Shown here piece by piece: positions 36,301-47,599 of a DNA stretch of 64,000 nt. This DNA comes from Panaeolus papilionaceus (lineage: Eukaryota > Basidiomycota > Agaricomycetes > Agaricales): positions 434,001-498,000 of the forward strand of contig JADNRZ010000005.1 in NCBI GenBank assembly GCA_015501605.1, read 5' to 3'. Under the pieces are notes generated by a model. That model saw only the letters and a list, made by a program, of their open reading frames with translations, did not search any database and had not been told where the DNA came from. How positions within the stretch are numbered: the first letter of the stretch is position 1; every line of letters begins with the position of its first letter. The translations under genes and the position numbers were made by a program.

Positions 36301-38843
36301 CCAGCACTGCTACTAAACACATCCCCCTCACTCCCACTCCCACTCATCCCCCTACTCATCTGTCTATCATACTCGATATCCAAACACACAATCCTGAACA
36401 TCAGTTTACATAGGTTCGATTTGAGGTCTTCCATGCCCGCCATAACAGGGTTCCCGCTCGAGTTCGAGTCTGCATTCGACCCGATACCATTATCCGAGGA
36501 GGTACCAGACCCAGACCCAGAGCTGAAGACAGAAGTGTAGGCAGCACACACCCTCTCCGCCTCCCCCACCACTCTCCCCTGCATAACACCCACCACTCTC
36601 CGTGCAACCATGGGATTGTTATTTAGGTATGGCATACTAGGCGCGTCTGGGTTCGTCCACGACGATGAGGAGGACGTATATTGGGTGTGCAGAGCTGCGG
36701 CTCTGGGCGAGAGGGATTCTTCACCCAGGGAGGGTGAGGGGTGGTTGGAAGGGTGATTGGATGAGGATGGAGAGGAAGAGACGAGGAAGGGTTCGAGCAG
36801 GCCCATCGAAAGACGACAAAACGCCCCCAGACGCCTCGCGTGCAACAACAGCTGCAGCGGGGTGATACTATCGTCGGAGTCCGTTGGAAGTTCAGGCCAA
36901 TACTCATCCAACACATGACACAGAACCCACTCCCCCGTCCCCGGACAATTCTCAATCGTCTTCAACATCGCATCCGCAAAAATCAATCTCCTCACCATCC
37001 CCGCACCTCCCTCCCCGTCCCTCCCCCACTGCCATCACCACCACCACCACCACCCTTCCTATCCCCCACCCCATACTCAACCCCATACTCCTCCTCCACA
37101 CCATCATCCTCCACCTCCCCATAACTCCCCCCCACAAACTGGCCTATCAAGTCCTGCAACAGCTTTATATCCGGATGCGGCGGGTTCGCAAAATTCGCAG
37201 GGCACAATAAAAAAGACTGGGGCGTATACGCCGCCGTGGCTATATCTCTTCGCGCGCTGGGGTCATTGTACGTTGTTGCCGACCCCGGTTGTGTTTGGGC
37301 TTGGGGTGCCGTCGAGGATCGGTATAGAGAGACGAGCAAGATGAGTAGTCCACAAGCGATGGATTGGAATCCGTGCAGGGAGAGTAGTATCCTGTTGCGT
37401 TCGCCCGGGACGAGGAGGCGCCATAGAGAGGCTAGGATCATGGTGCGTAGATGACTCGGCGCGAGACCGGATGCGGCTTTGGTGCACCATAGGATGCGGT
37501 CGACGTTGGCTGCCTGTTCGTTTATATTAGCACATGTAATAGCATAATTAATTTAATGAAATGAGAAAAAGAGTGAAAACCCACCTCATCAAACGCAACC
37601 CAGCTCTTGGAGACCAACTCGAACGCCTCAATCGCCATCCTCTGCTCCTCTTCCAGTCGGGAGATCGGGTACTTCGTAGGCGTCAAAAACGGGCACAACA
37701 GGGTGGAAAGAATCAGGCTTTCGTGCGGGAGGTAGAATGCTTGTTCTGCTCCTCCAGCACCAGCAGCACCGCCGGCGCCATGTGCTGGCCCAGAATTATA
37801 GATCAATATCTGCGAGAGGAGTTTTAACGACGGCGGAGGCGCCGTCGCCGCACCCGACCCCGACGCAGCACCAAGACTCGAAAATGCCGAAACCGAAGCC
37901 AAACTCTGTCTCTTCCCCATACCCATCCCCATACCTATCCCCATGCCCATTCCCAAATTCAAATTCAAATTCGACGCCCCACCCGGCAATGAAATCGCCG
38001 ACCCAAACGCACTCCCCTCTCTCTCCCTCCCCCTGCCCGTCTCAAAAGGCGCAGAGGCACCGCCCCTCGCAGCCGCACACGCGCGCGTAATCTCATCCCC
38101 GAACCGCCTCGCATCATCGATGACTTCACGGGCGTGTTCGACGACCTGTTTGAATCCCAATCTCGCTAGACGGGAGGGTTTAGGCGTGCCTGATCTCCCT
38201 CCACCCGAGCTGGACTGTTGGTGGTGATGATGCACCGACGAGGGCGGGGTCGGGAACAGGGCATTCAAACTGGATATGCCTGAGGATCCTGTCCGTTGCG
38301 GTTGGATGTGATGTGCAGGGATGGGCGGGACTTGCGGGGGTGTTGAGGGTCGACTGCTGGATGTAGACGGGGCAAGAACGTGTTTGCGGACGCTATCCCA
38401 TCGCATACGTGTAGGCGATGGAGACGCCTTTTCCTCCCTCGCTTCTGGGATGTAGGGTTTCGGAGCTGCTAGAGGTGCAGGTCTGAGTGCTTCTAGGCGT
38501 GCTAGTGTTTGTAGAGGTGGAGGTGGAGGCGGTGGGGGTTGGTGCCGTATGTGGGGGAAGAAACGAGGGGGATGTCGTCGAGGACGTTTGATTCCGGTTC
38601 ATCATAAACAACCTTCTCGTTTTCTGCTTCGGATACCTTGTACAGCTCTGCTACACCCGCGCCAGGGCCCGTTCTAACTCTGGGACCTTTGGGGGTATCA
38701 TTTAAATTATCTGATGAAGAACGACGTGAAGCTGCTGATTTTATAGAATCGAAAGAAAATAGTCTTCTCGGTTGTTGTGGTCGTCGAGATTCATTAGAAT
38801 TAGAATTACCTTGTTGCATGTTGAAGAAAAGAGGTTTGATCAT
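30334..38843 (-). CDS. Very large helical-repeat protein, possibly UNC80-like
   Basis: A gene of about 8.5 kb on the minus strand, starting MIKPLFFNMQQGNSNSNES (38843, or 38819) and ending LLLSPISLEPPPPSS (stop 30334). Exons include 38406-37600 (MRWDSVRKHVLAPSTSS), pieces around 37440-35960, a long exon set 34461-33080 and a last exon of about 2.7 kb. Much is amphipathic helix typical of HEAT/armadillo-like proteins, for example FVPPLTQVFLRLISMVHDRN, LSRSYVLLVAQIFRCMSRH and MVATTRFRRMFTSGNGYNLF, interspersed with Ser/Gly/Pro-rich linkers. From memory the C-terminal half resembles the UNC80 family, which in animals is an auxiliary subunit of the NALCN cation channel; I cannot confirm this without a search. 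A cell-morphogenesis (Fry/Mor2-type) scaffold is the alternative. Exon limits in the N-terminal third are approximate. Low-complexity runs include poly-Gly near 37000-37070 and Gly-Met repeats near 37910-37960. Confidence 0.55.
37908..37962. repeat. Imperfect hexanucleotide tandem repeat in coding sequence
   Basis: CCCATACC/CCCATGCC-type units repeat about eight times and encode an alternating Gly-Met/Ile run (GMGMGIGMGMGMGK) within the large minus-strand gene. Such a tract is prone to length variation. Confidence 0.6.
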
Positions 38844-38932
38844 TAGAATTAGAAACTCTATGATGATTGTTTGGTTTATACAAATAAATGATCATTACCT
38901 CCTTAACTTTGACTTTAACTAATTGGTTGACC
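38844..38932. promoter_or_regulatory. Short bidirectional promoter
   Basis: Only about 90 bases separate the start of the large minus-strand gene from the SEC24 start codon at 38933. The sequence is AT-rich. The divergent layout implies a shared promoter or overlapping 5' UTRs. Confidence 0.5.
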
Positions 38933-40435
38933 ATGTACAATCATTCTAATCATATTCCTCAGCCTCCTCATTCAGCTGGTCTGAGTTATCAAGGTACGTC
39001 ATTATCATTTTACAAATTTATTCTGACTAAAATAATAAAACAGGCCTTAGACCACGTATCGATCCAGCTCAAGTCCCATCACCTATTGAAGCCATAGAGG
39101 TCGACAGACGAGCATGGGAGTCTAAATCATTCACCACTCTGCCTGGAACACATGCGCCTCTATGTACTTCAGATTTTACAGCAATAGATCAAGGTACACC
39201 ACTCTCCTCACTCCTCATTAACTCAACTCAATATAATTCTCAGGAAATGCCTCTCCCAAATTCATCCGAATGTCTACATGGAACATGCCCAGTTCATCCC
39301 GACTCGCCAACGACTGCCACATCCCCATCGTCGCAGCCATCCAACCCTTTGCAGAACTAGACCCATCAGAGGACCCCGTACCCGTCATCGACACGGGCCC
39401 CAGTGGACCTGCTAGATGTGAACAATGCAGAGGGTACGTGAATCCATGGGTAACATGGGTCGCGGGTGGAAATCGCTGGAAATGTAATCTCTGTTCGCAT
39501 GAGACGCTAGGTATTCCCCCCTCTCCTCTACCTAACCATCCAAGTTATACTGACCACACCCTTATCAGTCTCCCCAGAATACTTTAGCAACCTCGACCCC
39601 AACATGTATCGTCTCGACCACCAACACCGCCCCGAGCTCCTCAAAGGCACCATCGACTTCGACGTCACCGAATGCCCCGAATACTGGTCCCAAAACCCGC
39701 CTCACCGCATCTCGCCCCCATACTACAGCCCCTCGCCCCCACCCCCCGGCAGCCCACGCGCACCTGCGCCTGTGAATGTGCTCTTTGCATTTGACGTCAC
39801 ACGCACCGCGATCACGTCTGGGTTCCTGTATAGCGCGTGTCAGAGTCTCAAGGATGTGCTGTATGGTCCAAATGCGAGCGAGATGTGTCCCGAGACGCGT
39901 GTGGGGATTATGACGCTTGATAGCACGATTCATTTCTATGATTTGACGGTGCGTTTACTTGAGATGGGGATGGGGTGGTGATACAGACACTCATATCTTC
40001 ATAGTCAGATTTGACGCCTATGCTCGTCGTCGCTGATCTAGACGAGGTATTTGCGCCTGCCCGAGACGTGTTTTATGTTAACCCTCACGAGCGGAGGTGC
40101 GAGCTACTTTTTATCTTCGTATTTGGTCATCTTCATTTATATTCCACCAGAAACGCCATCGAAGCACTCCTCGACTCTATCCCATCCCGATTCGCAGAAC
40201 ACATATCCACAGACTCATGTCTCGGCTCTGCCGTGCGCGGTGCGCTCGCCACACTCGTAAGTTCCTCCCCTTCCTCACCCTCATTTACCCACCCCCTCAA
40301 CATACCTCATCGTAACTCACCCAACCCCAATACAGGAAGGCCAAACAGGGCACATCCTCATATTCCAATCCACCCTCCCCACCCTCGGAGCCGGTGCATT
40401 GCCCCCCACACCACCCCCCGAAATCGATTTCTACG
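38933..40435 (+). pseudogene. SEC24: SEC24 (COPII coat) gene, 3'-truncated
   Basis: SEC24 is the cargo-binding subunit of the COPII inner coat that buds vesicles from the ER. Seven exons join in frame: 38933-38993, 39044-39193, 39244-39510, 39569-39948, 40005-40096, 40151-40256 and 40336-about 40435. The Sec23/24 zinc finger is [11 protein letters not shown]...WKCNLC. The trunk begins VNVLFAFDVTRTAITSGF and runs through RVGIMTLDSTIHFYDLT and GHILIFQSTLPTLGAGAL. The N-terminal extension is short (about 110 aa before the finger). After PPTPPPEIDFY the frame turns into unrelated sequence and stops, so the rest of the trunk, the beta-sandwich, helical and gelsolin domains are missing, and I do not find them elsewhere in the window. 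The break coincides with the start of the repeat island. Splice sites upstream are intact, so the damage may be recent, or the assembly may be misjoined here. Confidence 0.85.
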
Positions 40436-41801
40436 TTGAGCTATCACCTAAAACTGCTGTTGAATGCGCTATCATGAGGAGATCATACAACAAACATACC
40501 ACTGGCATCTTGACCTCCTTGGTGAGGTGTTGTTGGCATTTGAGGTAGAGTGATGTGAGCAGAAATGTTTGCAATTCTGACATCGGATGGTTGCAGATGA
40601 GATTGGGAGGGAGCACAGTGAGTCTGGCTTTGAGGTTGTTGAGGTGTCAGTGCATTAGTGGGTGCTACAAAAGCCAGTTAAATGCCTTGTATAGATTACA
40701 GATGAGAAATATTCCTGTACCTTGCATCTGAAATGTAATTTGTGCTGCACCATTTGGTAGAGCTGTTGTGGTTGCTGGGCATGTCTGAGTTGCTTGTCCT
40801 TGTCATGATGTGCTGGTGCTGCAAGGCATGATGAAGAGGGGATAAATGTTAGTTCCTTACCAGACTGCATATTGATGTTTTATATGTTGTTGTCATTGGC
40901 CGAAACAGGGTTGGTAGTGAATGCCCTCAAAGAGAAGGCCATCACTGCTGTCAGTAATCTAACAATTCGACCACACATCAAGAAAGGATATGAAAATATG
41001 GATTTTTCTGAGGAGCAGGGAGCTGGAACTTGAAAAGAATTAGTGAAACATCTAAAATATGGAGTTGGACATATAACTCACCTGCAGTGTTGTGTATCTC
41101 TATTACACCACAAAACATTGCACCTTACCCTGCAATGAGAGTCAGAGCAATCAACCAATTGCAACAGGCTCAGTGAGCACACTCCCAGATCTCAAGAACA
41201 GTCGGTATCATAACAATAAGTCCATATCAGTCCACAAACAATCATATGGTTGTTGTTGCTGGTCAGGAGAGGCCATGATAAAGGCAGAACCAGGATTAAA
41301 ATTACGCATGCATTATTGTTGAATAAAATTCAATGTGAGTCATTGTGCCTTGTCTATTATATTATATAGATGGTGGTGAGACTGGAGAGGATTTCAGACT
41401 GGTATTCCAGCTGAGGATGGTGCACAATGATGATAGCTTGTGGTAGTCAAGAGAGAGCAGAGAAAGGGAAGTTCGATCACAACTCATCATTTCCACAGTC
41501 AGTATCATACGAAGCAGTGACTATTCATTCAATATCTACCTGAAAATCAACTGGAATTTTAATTCGACAGTAGAATACTCTAGGTATGCCTATCAGCATT
41601 GTGAAACAAAATAATTTATTTGTAGGACAGCACACAGAAACTCAGAATCCAGCAGCCAACAACAAGACCATGATGTGGTCTGACCCAACTTCCAAAACCA
41701 GACATGAGCCATGAGCTCAACCTGCTCAAGCGTTAGATAAGCAAGTTTGCACATGAGCTGAACCCTTTGGAGCTGAGAACCAGGAACACCAGCTCAGCTC
41801 A
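40436..41801. other. Unidentified repeat-like DNA
   Basis: About 1.4 kb between the SEC24 break and a Copia LTR. Frames are short; one minus-strand fragment near 40870-40655 is Gln/His-rich. Near 41690-41800 there are overlapping GAGCTGA/CAGCTCA inverted words (around 41760-41800). It is probably remains of one or more mobile elements; no family recognised. Confidence 0.35.
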
Positions 41802-42086
41802 TGTCAACACTAGCACACCAAGAGGGCAAACCTCAGCATCGAGAAGAGAAACGAACTATTGTATTTGAGACACTTACCTAGCACACCAAGAGGGCAACTA
41901 GGAACAAGTATCAGTACATGTAATGTAACATACAAGTGACTAGAAAAAGACTTACACCTCAGCGTCGAGAAGAGAAACAAACTGAGGTATAAAGGCAAAC
42001 ACAAAGAACTTATATACATAAGTGATGAAGTGAAAGAGCAAAAGGAAAAACATGTGATGCAATGGGAAAAGAATGACCTCTCAACA
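41802..42086 (-). mobile_element. Copia 3' LTR (285 bp)
   Basis: On the minus strand it begins TGTTGAGAGGTC and ends CTAGTGTTGACA (TG...CA). It is preceded on that strand by a purine-rich tract (TGTGGGGGTG) that can serve as the plus-strand primer. It lies directly behind a Copia RNase H fragment. A shortened copy occurs at 53053-53311, about 95% alike by eye. Confidence 0.8.
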
Positions 42087-42625
42087 CACCCCCACAGATG
42101 AAAAACAGAGCAAACATGACAGAAAAAAGAAAGAGAGGGAGGAAAGAAAAAACGAAACTGACAAATGAAACAAGGAAACTCTGACAAAGCAAATGACAAA
42201 GAATCAGTTATGGAAGAGTCCGTGATATCAAGACCAGAAACTGGATCACAAAAAGGAAGAGTAAGACAAAGAATAGAACAATGTTGAGAAAAAACAGGAA
42301 AAGATAAGGATTTAGTAAACAAATCAGCAGGATTTTCTGAAGTAGGTAGCCAATGAGTATCAATAGTACCACTAACAACATGTTCATGAATGAAATGATA
42401 CCTAATATCAATATGCTTCAACTGCGCCAAGACAGAAGGTGCAAGAGAAAGAGAAACAGCAGCGCAGTTATCAGAAAAAATAGTAGTCAACAAAGGGTAG
42501 TCCATTTTGCAAAAAGTCAAGAAAAGCTGAAACCAAAGTGCTTCTTTCGTTGCATGAGTCAACACATAATATTCGGCCTCTGTAGTTGAAAGGGCAACCA
42601 AGCACTGCTTTACAGTTTTAGAGCT
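42087..42625 (-). pseudogene. Ty1/Copia RNase H fragment
   Basis: The minus strand encodes SSKTVKQCLVALSTTEAEYY, ATKEALWFQLFLTF, DNCAAVSLSLAPSVLAQLKHIDIRYHF and NPADLFTKSL, the recognisable 3' end of Copia pol (RNase H with the STTEAEY and ADLFTK signatures). No Copia reverse transcriptase, integrase or gag is attached; upstream the sequence switches to a Gypsy reverse transcriptase. Confidence 0.85.
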
Positions 42626-42629
42626 ACTA

Positions 42630-44664
42630 CTGCCTCAACCTTCTCTTGGTGTGTTGAAAGGCCTAATCTTGATACCTTCTGTCCCAAGAGTATAAGAGAT
42701 TCATATGCGAAATGACACTTCGTTGGAGAAAGTGTCATTCCAGAACTTCAAACACTATCCAGTACTCGTTCCAAGTGATTTAAATGTTCTGTAAAAGTTT
42801 TAGAGAAAATAACTATGTCGTCAATATATACTAGTGCGAATGACCATAAGTAAGGTGCTAATATTTTCTGCATTATTTGTTGAAACACTGATGGTCCATT
42901 CCTATAACCAAACAGCATTCGTTTAAACTGATACAACCCTCGGTGAGTTCTGAAAGCTAATTTTTCCCTATCTTTTTCCTGAACAGTTAATTGAGTAAAC
43001 CCTGAGAGAGCGTCTAAGGTGGTCAAGTATTGAGCTCCCTGTAATGTTTGTAGTATGTCTTCTTGTCTTGGTAGTGGGAATTCATCTGGTATCACCTTTT
43101 CATTTAGCCTTTGTAAGTCAATGACCATTCTAGGTTTCTTTCCTCTGAGTACGATGAATACAGGTGCTGCCCATGGGCTCTTTGATGGTTCAATCACTTC
43201 CAGTTTTAACCAAGCATCCATTTGATTGTCGATTACTTTGCGTTTCTCTGGTGAAGCATGAAATGGGGGAATGGAGATAGGTTTGGTTCCAGGAAGCAAT
43301 GGAATTTCAACTTCTTCTGGATAGACTCCTAGACGACTGTCCAGTCCAAAGGCTCCTTTGTAATTTTGGAGTAATCTCCTAATTTCACTTCGTTTCTCAT
43401 TGCTCAGATTCTGGTTGATATCTATGTCCCTCAGCCATTCTGACTGCTTGATCTCCTCTAGATGTACTTCTGCTGTCTTAGGGCCTCCTTCCACAGTGTC
43501 GTGTTCCTCATACTCATCCATCATACTCTCATCAGTCTTTTTGGACAAGTCCTGTAACTTTTCAACTGAAGATGATACAAATAATCCGTCCCAATTTAAT
43601 TCCTTTAATAGATTCCCATATGCTATGAACGACTGTACTTCGGATTTTGTGCATTGATCCCCTCTTAGTGCCTCATTGCTCCAGGATGCAATAATGGAAT
43701 CTCTTGATAATTTAATGGGTTGATTCGAAAAGTTTGATATATAAATTCTATCTTGTCCCTGGGTAACGATGGCATGAGGTACTCCATAGTAATCATCAGT
43801 CCCTTTTACTTTACTCAGACTTAGTTCTATAAACATTGAACGATTTCCATTGAATTTTGAGGTGTACGCTATTGGTACAAGTTTATTCATTAATGGTGGA
43901 ATTATTACATTGTTGCTGAGCCTTATTGATTGATCGCTTCCCCTAAGTCTGTGTTTTCTGTGGCCATTCTGAGCTCGTTTATGTCTTCAATGCTTCATTA
44001 ACTGCGACTGATCTTCCTTATTTACCATGACTCTAAATACATGCCCATCTTCGTCCCTGAGAGGTTGGCTCAATGAAGACTGTACTTTCATATACCTCCC
44101 TGACTCTCCAAATACTACCTTTGTACTTCCTTCTTGGCGAACAATTGATATTGAATACTGATCTGCAAAATCATTTCCCAGGATGAAAGAGGAAGTCATC
44201 CCCTTCACTACATAAGCATCAACATTAATGCTGACATTCCCCTGTGGTGTTGCGAATATCATGTCAAGATTGACATACCCATTGATGGATGATTTACCTG
44301 TGACTTGTACAAGGTTAATCTTCTGTCCGGTGCAAATTTTCGGTGACTTCATTAATGTATCAAGGACATCCTGAGAAATTAACATGATGTCAGCTCCCGA
44401 ATCCACAATCACTGATGTCAATGGATTAACAGGGGATCCCAAAAATGTGGGTACCTCTGTAGTGCGAGCTCCCAGAAAAGTGCAGTCAGGAGGTTGTGCT
44501 ATTAGTTTTCGGAGCTGTATAGTGTCAATATCTTCTTCCTTAGTGTTGTCATCCTGCAAGATCTTGATGAATTTTCGTTTTCTTATGTGGTTAGTTTTCT
44601 CAATTTTATGAATTAAATTTACCTTAACTTCTACTACCCCCTCTGTGTCCTCCTTTCTTTCCAT
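42630..44664 (-). pseudogene. Ty3/Gypsy protease-reverse transcriptase, broken and 3'-truncated
   Basis: The protease has VIVDSGADIMLISQ and GNDFADQYSI. After one in-frame stop (TGA near 43989) the same frame continues through SIPPFHASPEKRKVID, the RT palm with PRMVIDLQRLNEKVIPDEFP, TLDALSGFTQLTVQ, FGYRNGPSVFQQIM and the catalytic ALVYIDDIVIFSK. A second TGA at 42750 interrupts the frame before SSGMTLSPTKCHFAYESLILLG. The reading stops at STHQEKVEAV, where RNase H and integrase should follow. Instead a Copia RNase H begins. The usual FGLCNAPATFQ box is changed to FGYRNGPSVFQ, with the key Gly and Phe kept. Non-functional as it stands. Confidence 0.88.
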
Positions 44665-45244
44665 TAAGACCAGAGGGGTTGTTAAAAATCCTTTTCATCG
44701 TCGGATATTTCCTCATAGTACAATGCATCGTATTCTTCTTGTGCTTGTATATTGTCTTCTTCAGTCATTATATTATTAACTTGGGCCCGTTTTTCGCCTT
44801 TACGGGCATACTTACACTCAGGGTCCCAATGTTTCAGACTTCTGCAGTGTCGACATGGTCTTCCTCCCTTCTGTTCCGGTGTTGCTTTTGGAGAAATGTT
44901 TGAGTTGTCCTTCAGGTATGGAGGGTTAGCAGTACTCTTAGACCAACCAATTGCATTAACTCGTGTCTCAGGTTTGATAGTGACAAACAGATTTCTTGAT
45001 CCATTGAAACAATTCGAAAAGGGGTTATTTTCATTTTGTGCTCTTGCATTGAAATCCATGTGTATGAGACTATTTTCATAGTACTTAAATGTTACTCTGA
45101 AATCTTCAATGTCCCTATGATTCTTGGGATTGAGTAATGGCGTCCATACTTCAGGAACTCCTTGCATCATTTCGTTTATTATTTTGATGTCATTGTAATT
45201 GTAGCTGAGTTGTAGCAATTCTAATTTTCAAATGAAATACTCGC

Positions 45245-45977
45245 TGATGAGCTGCGTGCCCATCTATCTCTGTTTTCGTGCCTTTGTACATTTTTGGACT
45301 AATTCAGCAACTTGCTGTTCAAGCGCCTAGGCCACAGCATCAGTATAGCACTCACACACGCACACTATCACACCTGCACTACCAACCATCCTTACAATTT
45401 CATGCCTTCTTTTCATTAATTTATTCAAAACCATTGTTCCATCTGTTGTTTCTTTGTTTCATATAACAACCTCCATCATTATTCAATTGTTTTCTCATGT
45501 TGTAGATACATTTTCCAGTAGCTACAATATCTTTGTATCATGGCCTACCTGGAAAAAGCAGATCATTCTTACTCCCCAGATTTTGTGTCTGAGCTTCGTT
45601 TCAGTCTCGTTTCGTCTTAGCAGTCATACCAGCTGTTGTCTGGTTCGAGTTTCTTGCTTATTTTTCGTCTCCTCGTCGTCCTACGTAGCCACTGTTGTTG
45701 GCTTTCATTCCTAGTTGCCACTGTCACTGGTTTCTGCTCTCTTATCACTTCGTTTTGTCTCTCAGTGTCGCCGTCGCCGACCTGAAGCCCTCTCCATCGC
45801 CCTCAGCCTTAACTCTTCAAACCTCAGCTCTCCGGACCCCACAAACCTGTACATGAGCGCTCATTCTCATCATTCACCTCACTCACCAACGCCCTCACCC
45901 TCACATGTCAACTCACACTCATATTTGGGTTTTGTTTTCATTGCCCATTTCTCCTCCCACTGTTGCGCTCATCATCA
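45245..45977. mobile_element. Solo-LTR-like insertion in Gypsy gag (about 730 bp)
   Basis: Starts TGATGAGCTGCG and ends GCGCTCATCATCA, so the ends are TGATGA...TCATCA. The flanks share TCGC(T) at 45241-45245 and 45978-45982, a 4-5 bp target duplication, and the gag reading resumes exactly across it. No coding capacity. The size and TG...CA ends suit a solo LTR, though the internal sequence is unfamiliar. Confidence 0.6.
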
Positions 45978-46142
45978 TCGCTAGGAGTTTCCTTTTCATG
46001 GCTGCGTTGTCTGTATCTTGCATTATTAGCACGTGATTTGAGGTCCTTGAGATAGCCTTCATTCATATAATATTCACCTATTGCTTGTCTAAGAGTCAGC
46101 CAATCTACTTCTATCTCTGATCTCATTTCTGGTGACTGACTG

Positions 46143-46343
46143 TGTTAGAAGTGAATAAAATGTGGAGGGGGAGAAAACCAAGAAAAACGAGGGAGGACAC
46201 AGATAGAGACACAGACACAGACACCTAGTGGCCACAACAGAAGTATGGAGTACAATGGCAAGTTGGATTATTAGCTAAACTACCGAATATGTACATCAAC
46301 GTAGCACGTGAGCCACCAGCTGCTCACATGACCTATTCTAACA
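46143..46343. mobile_element. Solo LTR (201 bp) in Gypsy gag
   Basis: Ends TGTTAGAA...TTCTAACA form an 8-bp inverted repeat with TG...CA termini. It is flanked by a perfect 5-bp target duplication GACTG (46138-46142 and 46344-46348), and the gag frame continues on both sides. These are the marks of a solo LTR left by recombination between two LTRs; a small TRIM-type element is the alternative. Confidence 0.8.
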
Positions 46344-47599
46344 GACTGTAATACCACATCTCTGCTGAGCCTGTGAATCGCGTTGGTACTAGTACCCCAA
46401 GTTGTTCATTAATTATGGCTGACCTTTCTGAAATACGATTTACTTTGAAGATCCATCGCGCCAGTGTTTCAACATCTCCATCCCAGGTAGGAATTAAATC
46501 TACTTTCAGTTTTGTATCAAACTGAGGTTGAGATACAGTTTGTGGAGTTGTGATGCGTTCGGTTTCACGATTCTGTGGTTCACCTACTGGTTGTCTTTGT
46601 GATCGTTCCGGATTTCTTCTTCCACCATCTCTGTTATCGCTTTCATCGCTACTACTGCTATCGCCACCATCATCATCAGGAACTCTACCCCTTCCCCCCC
46701 TTGTTTGGATGTTATTCGAACTGGGATTCCGCCCAAACATAGCCTGCATCCGATAACTAGATGCCATTTGAGCCAACAATCCAAATGTGGTTGAATTAAG
46801 ATGGTTGGTCTGACAGTTGCAGGTAGATCTTGTATGCAACTGTTGTTCTGTCGCATTATCTAGAGCAGGTGTGAGTGATGTTGTAGGATTTAGTGTTGTA
46901 GCGATTTCCTGTTCGTTGTGAATGACCATTTCTTCTGTCCTTCGAGGTTCAGGTTGCGCTCTCACGTGCTGCACACGTTCCGTCCCTCCACGTTCACGAG
47001 ATATAATGGATGACGTTGAACCTCACGCTGACGCTCTGTCTGTAATGACTGGTAAATGTGCTTGTGCTTGACTACAAACCATGTAAATAGCTTGTAGAAA
47101 TGCTTCAATCTCAGAGCGATACACCGCAGCTATAATCTCAAAGTCATTTGCTGTCCAGAATTCCTCCAAATCGCCCAAAGGGCCCCATCTTGGTAGTGCA
47201 GGGAGCTGATATCCTGTTATAATGAATGCTTCTTCATTCTCACTACGCAGGCATACTAATTCGGTGTTTAAATCTTGATATATTTCCTGATCAGGTCTAA
47301 ATGCATATACTATACCATTATTTCCTCTCAAAAGATCACCATAAAATGCCTCTACAATTTCAAATATTCAGGAAAAGTAAGCCCTACTTGCCCTGTTAAA
47401 CACCTGATTATCCTCCCCCCAGGGTATGATTCGCTGGTAAATTGTGATGCTAGTCTGATGGCCTGCCTATATCGCAACTGATAGTAATCCATATCAGCAT
47501 TTCGCATTACCAATTCATGATGAAGTATAGAAGTAGGGAATGTGTAGTAATACCTGTCTACAGTATCAGAATTCACTACTCCGTTAACTGCATTACCTA

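Noticed and set aside
38933..40435. SEC23 instead of SEC24
   Set aside because: The pre-finger segment [20 protein letters not shown] and the trunk start VNVLFAFDVTRTAITSGF follow SEC24, not SEC23.
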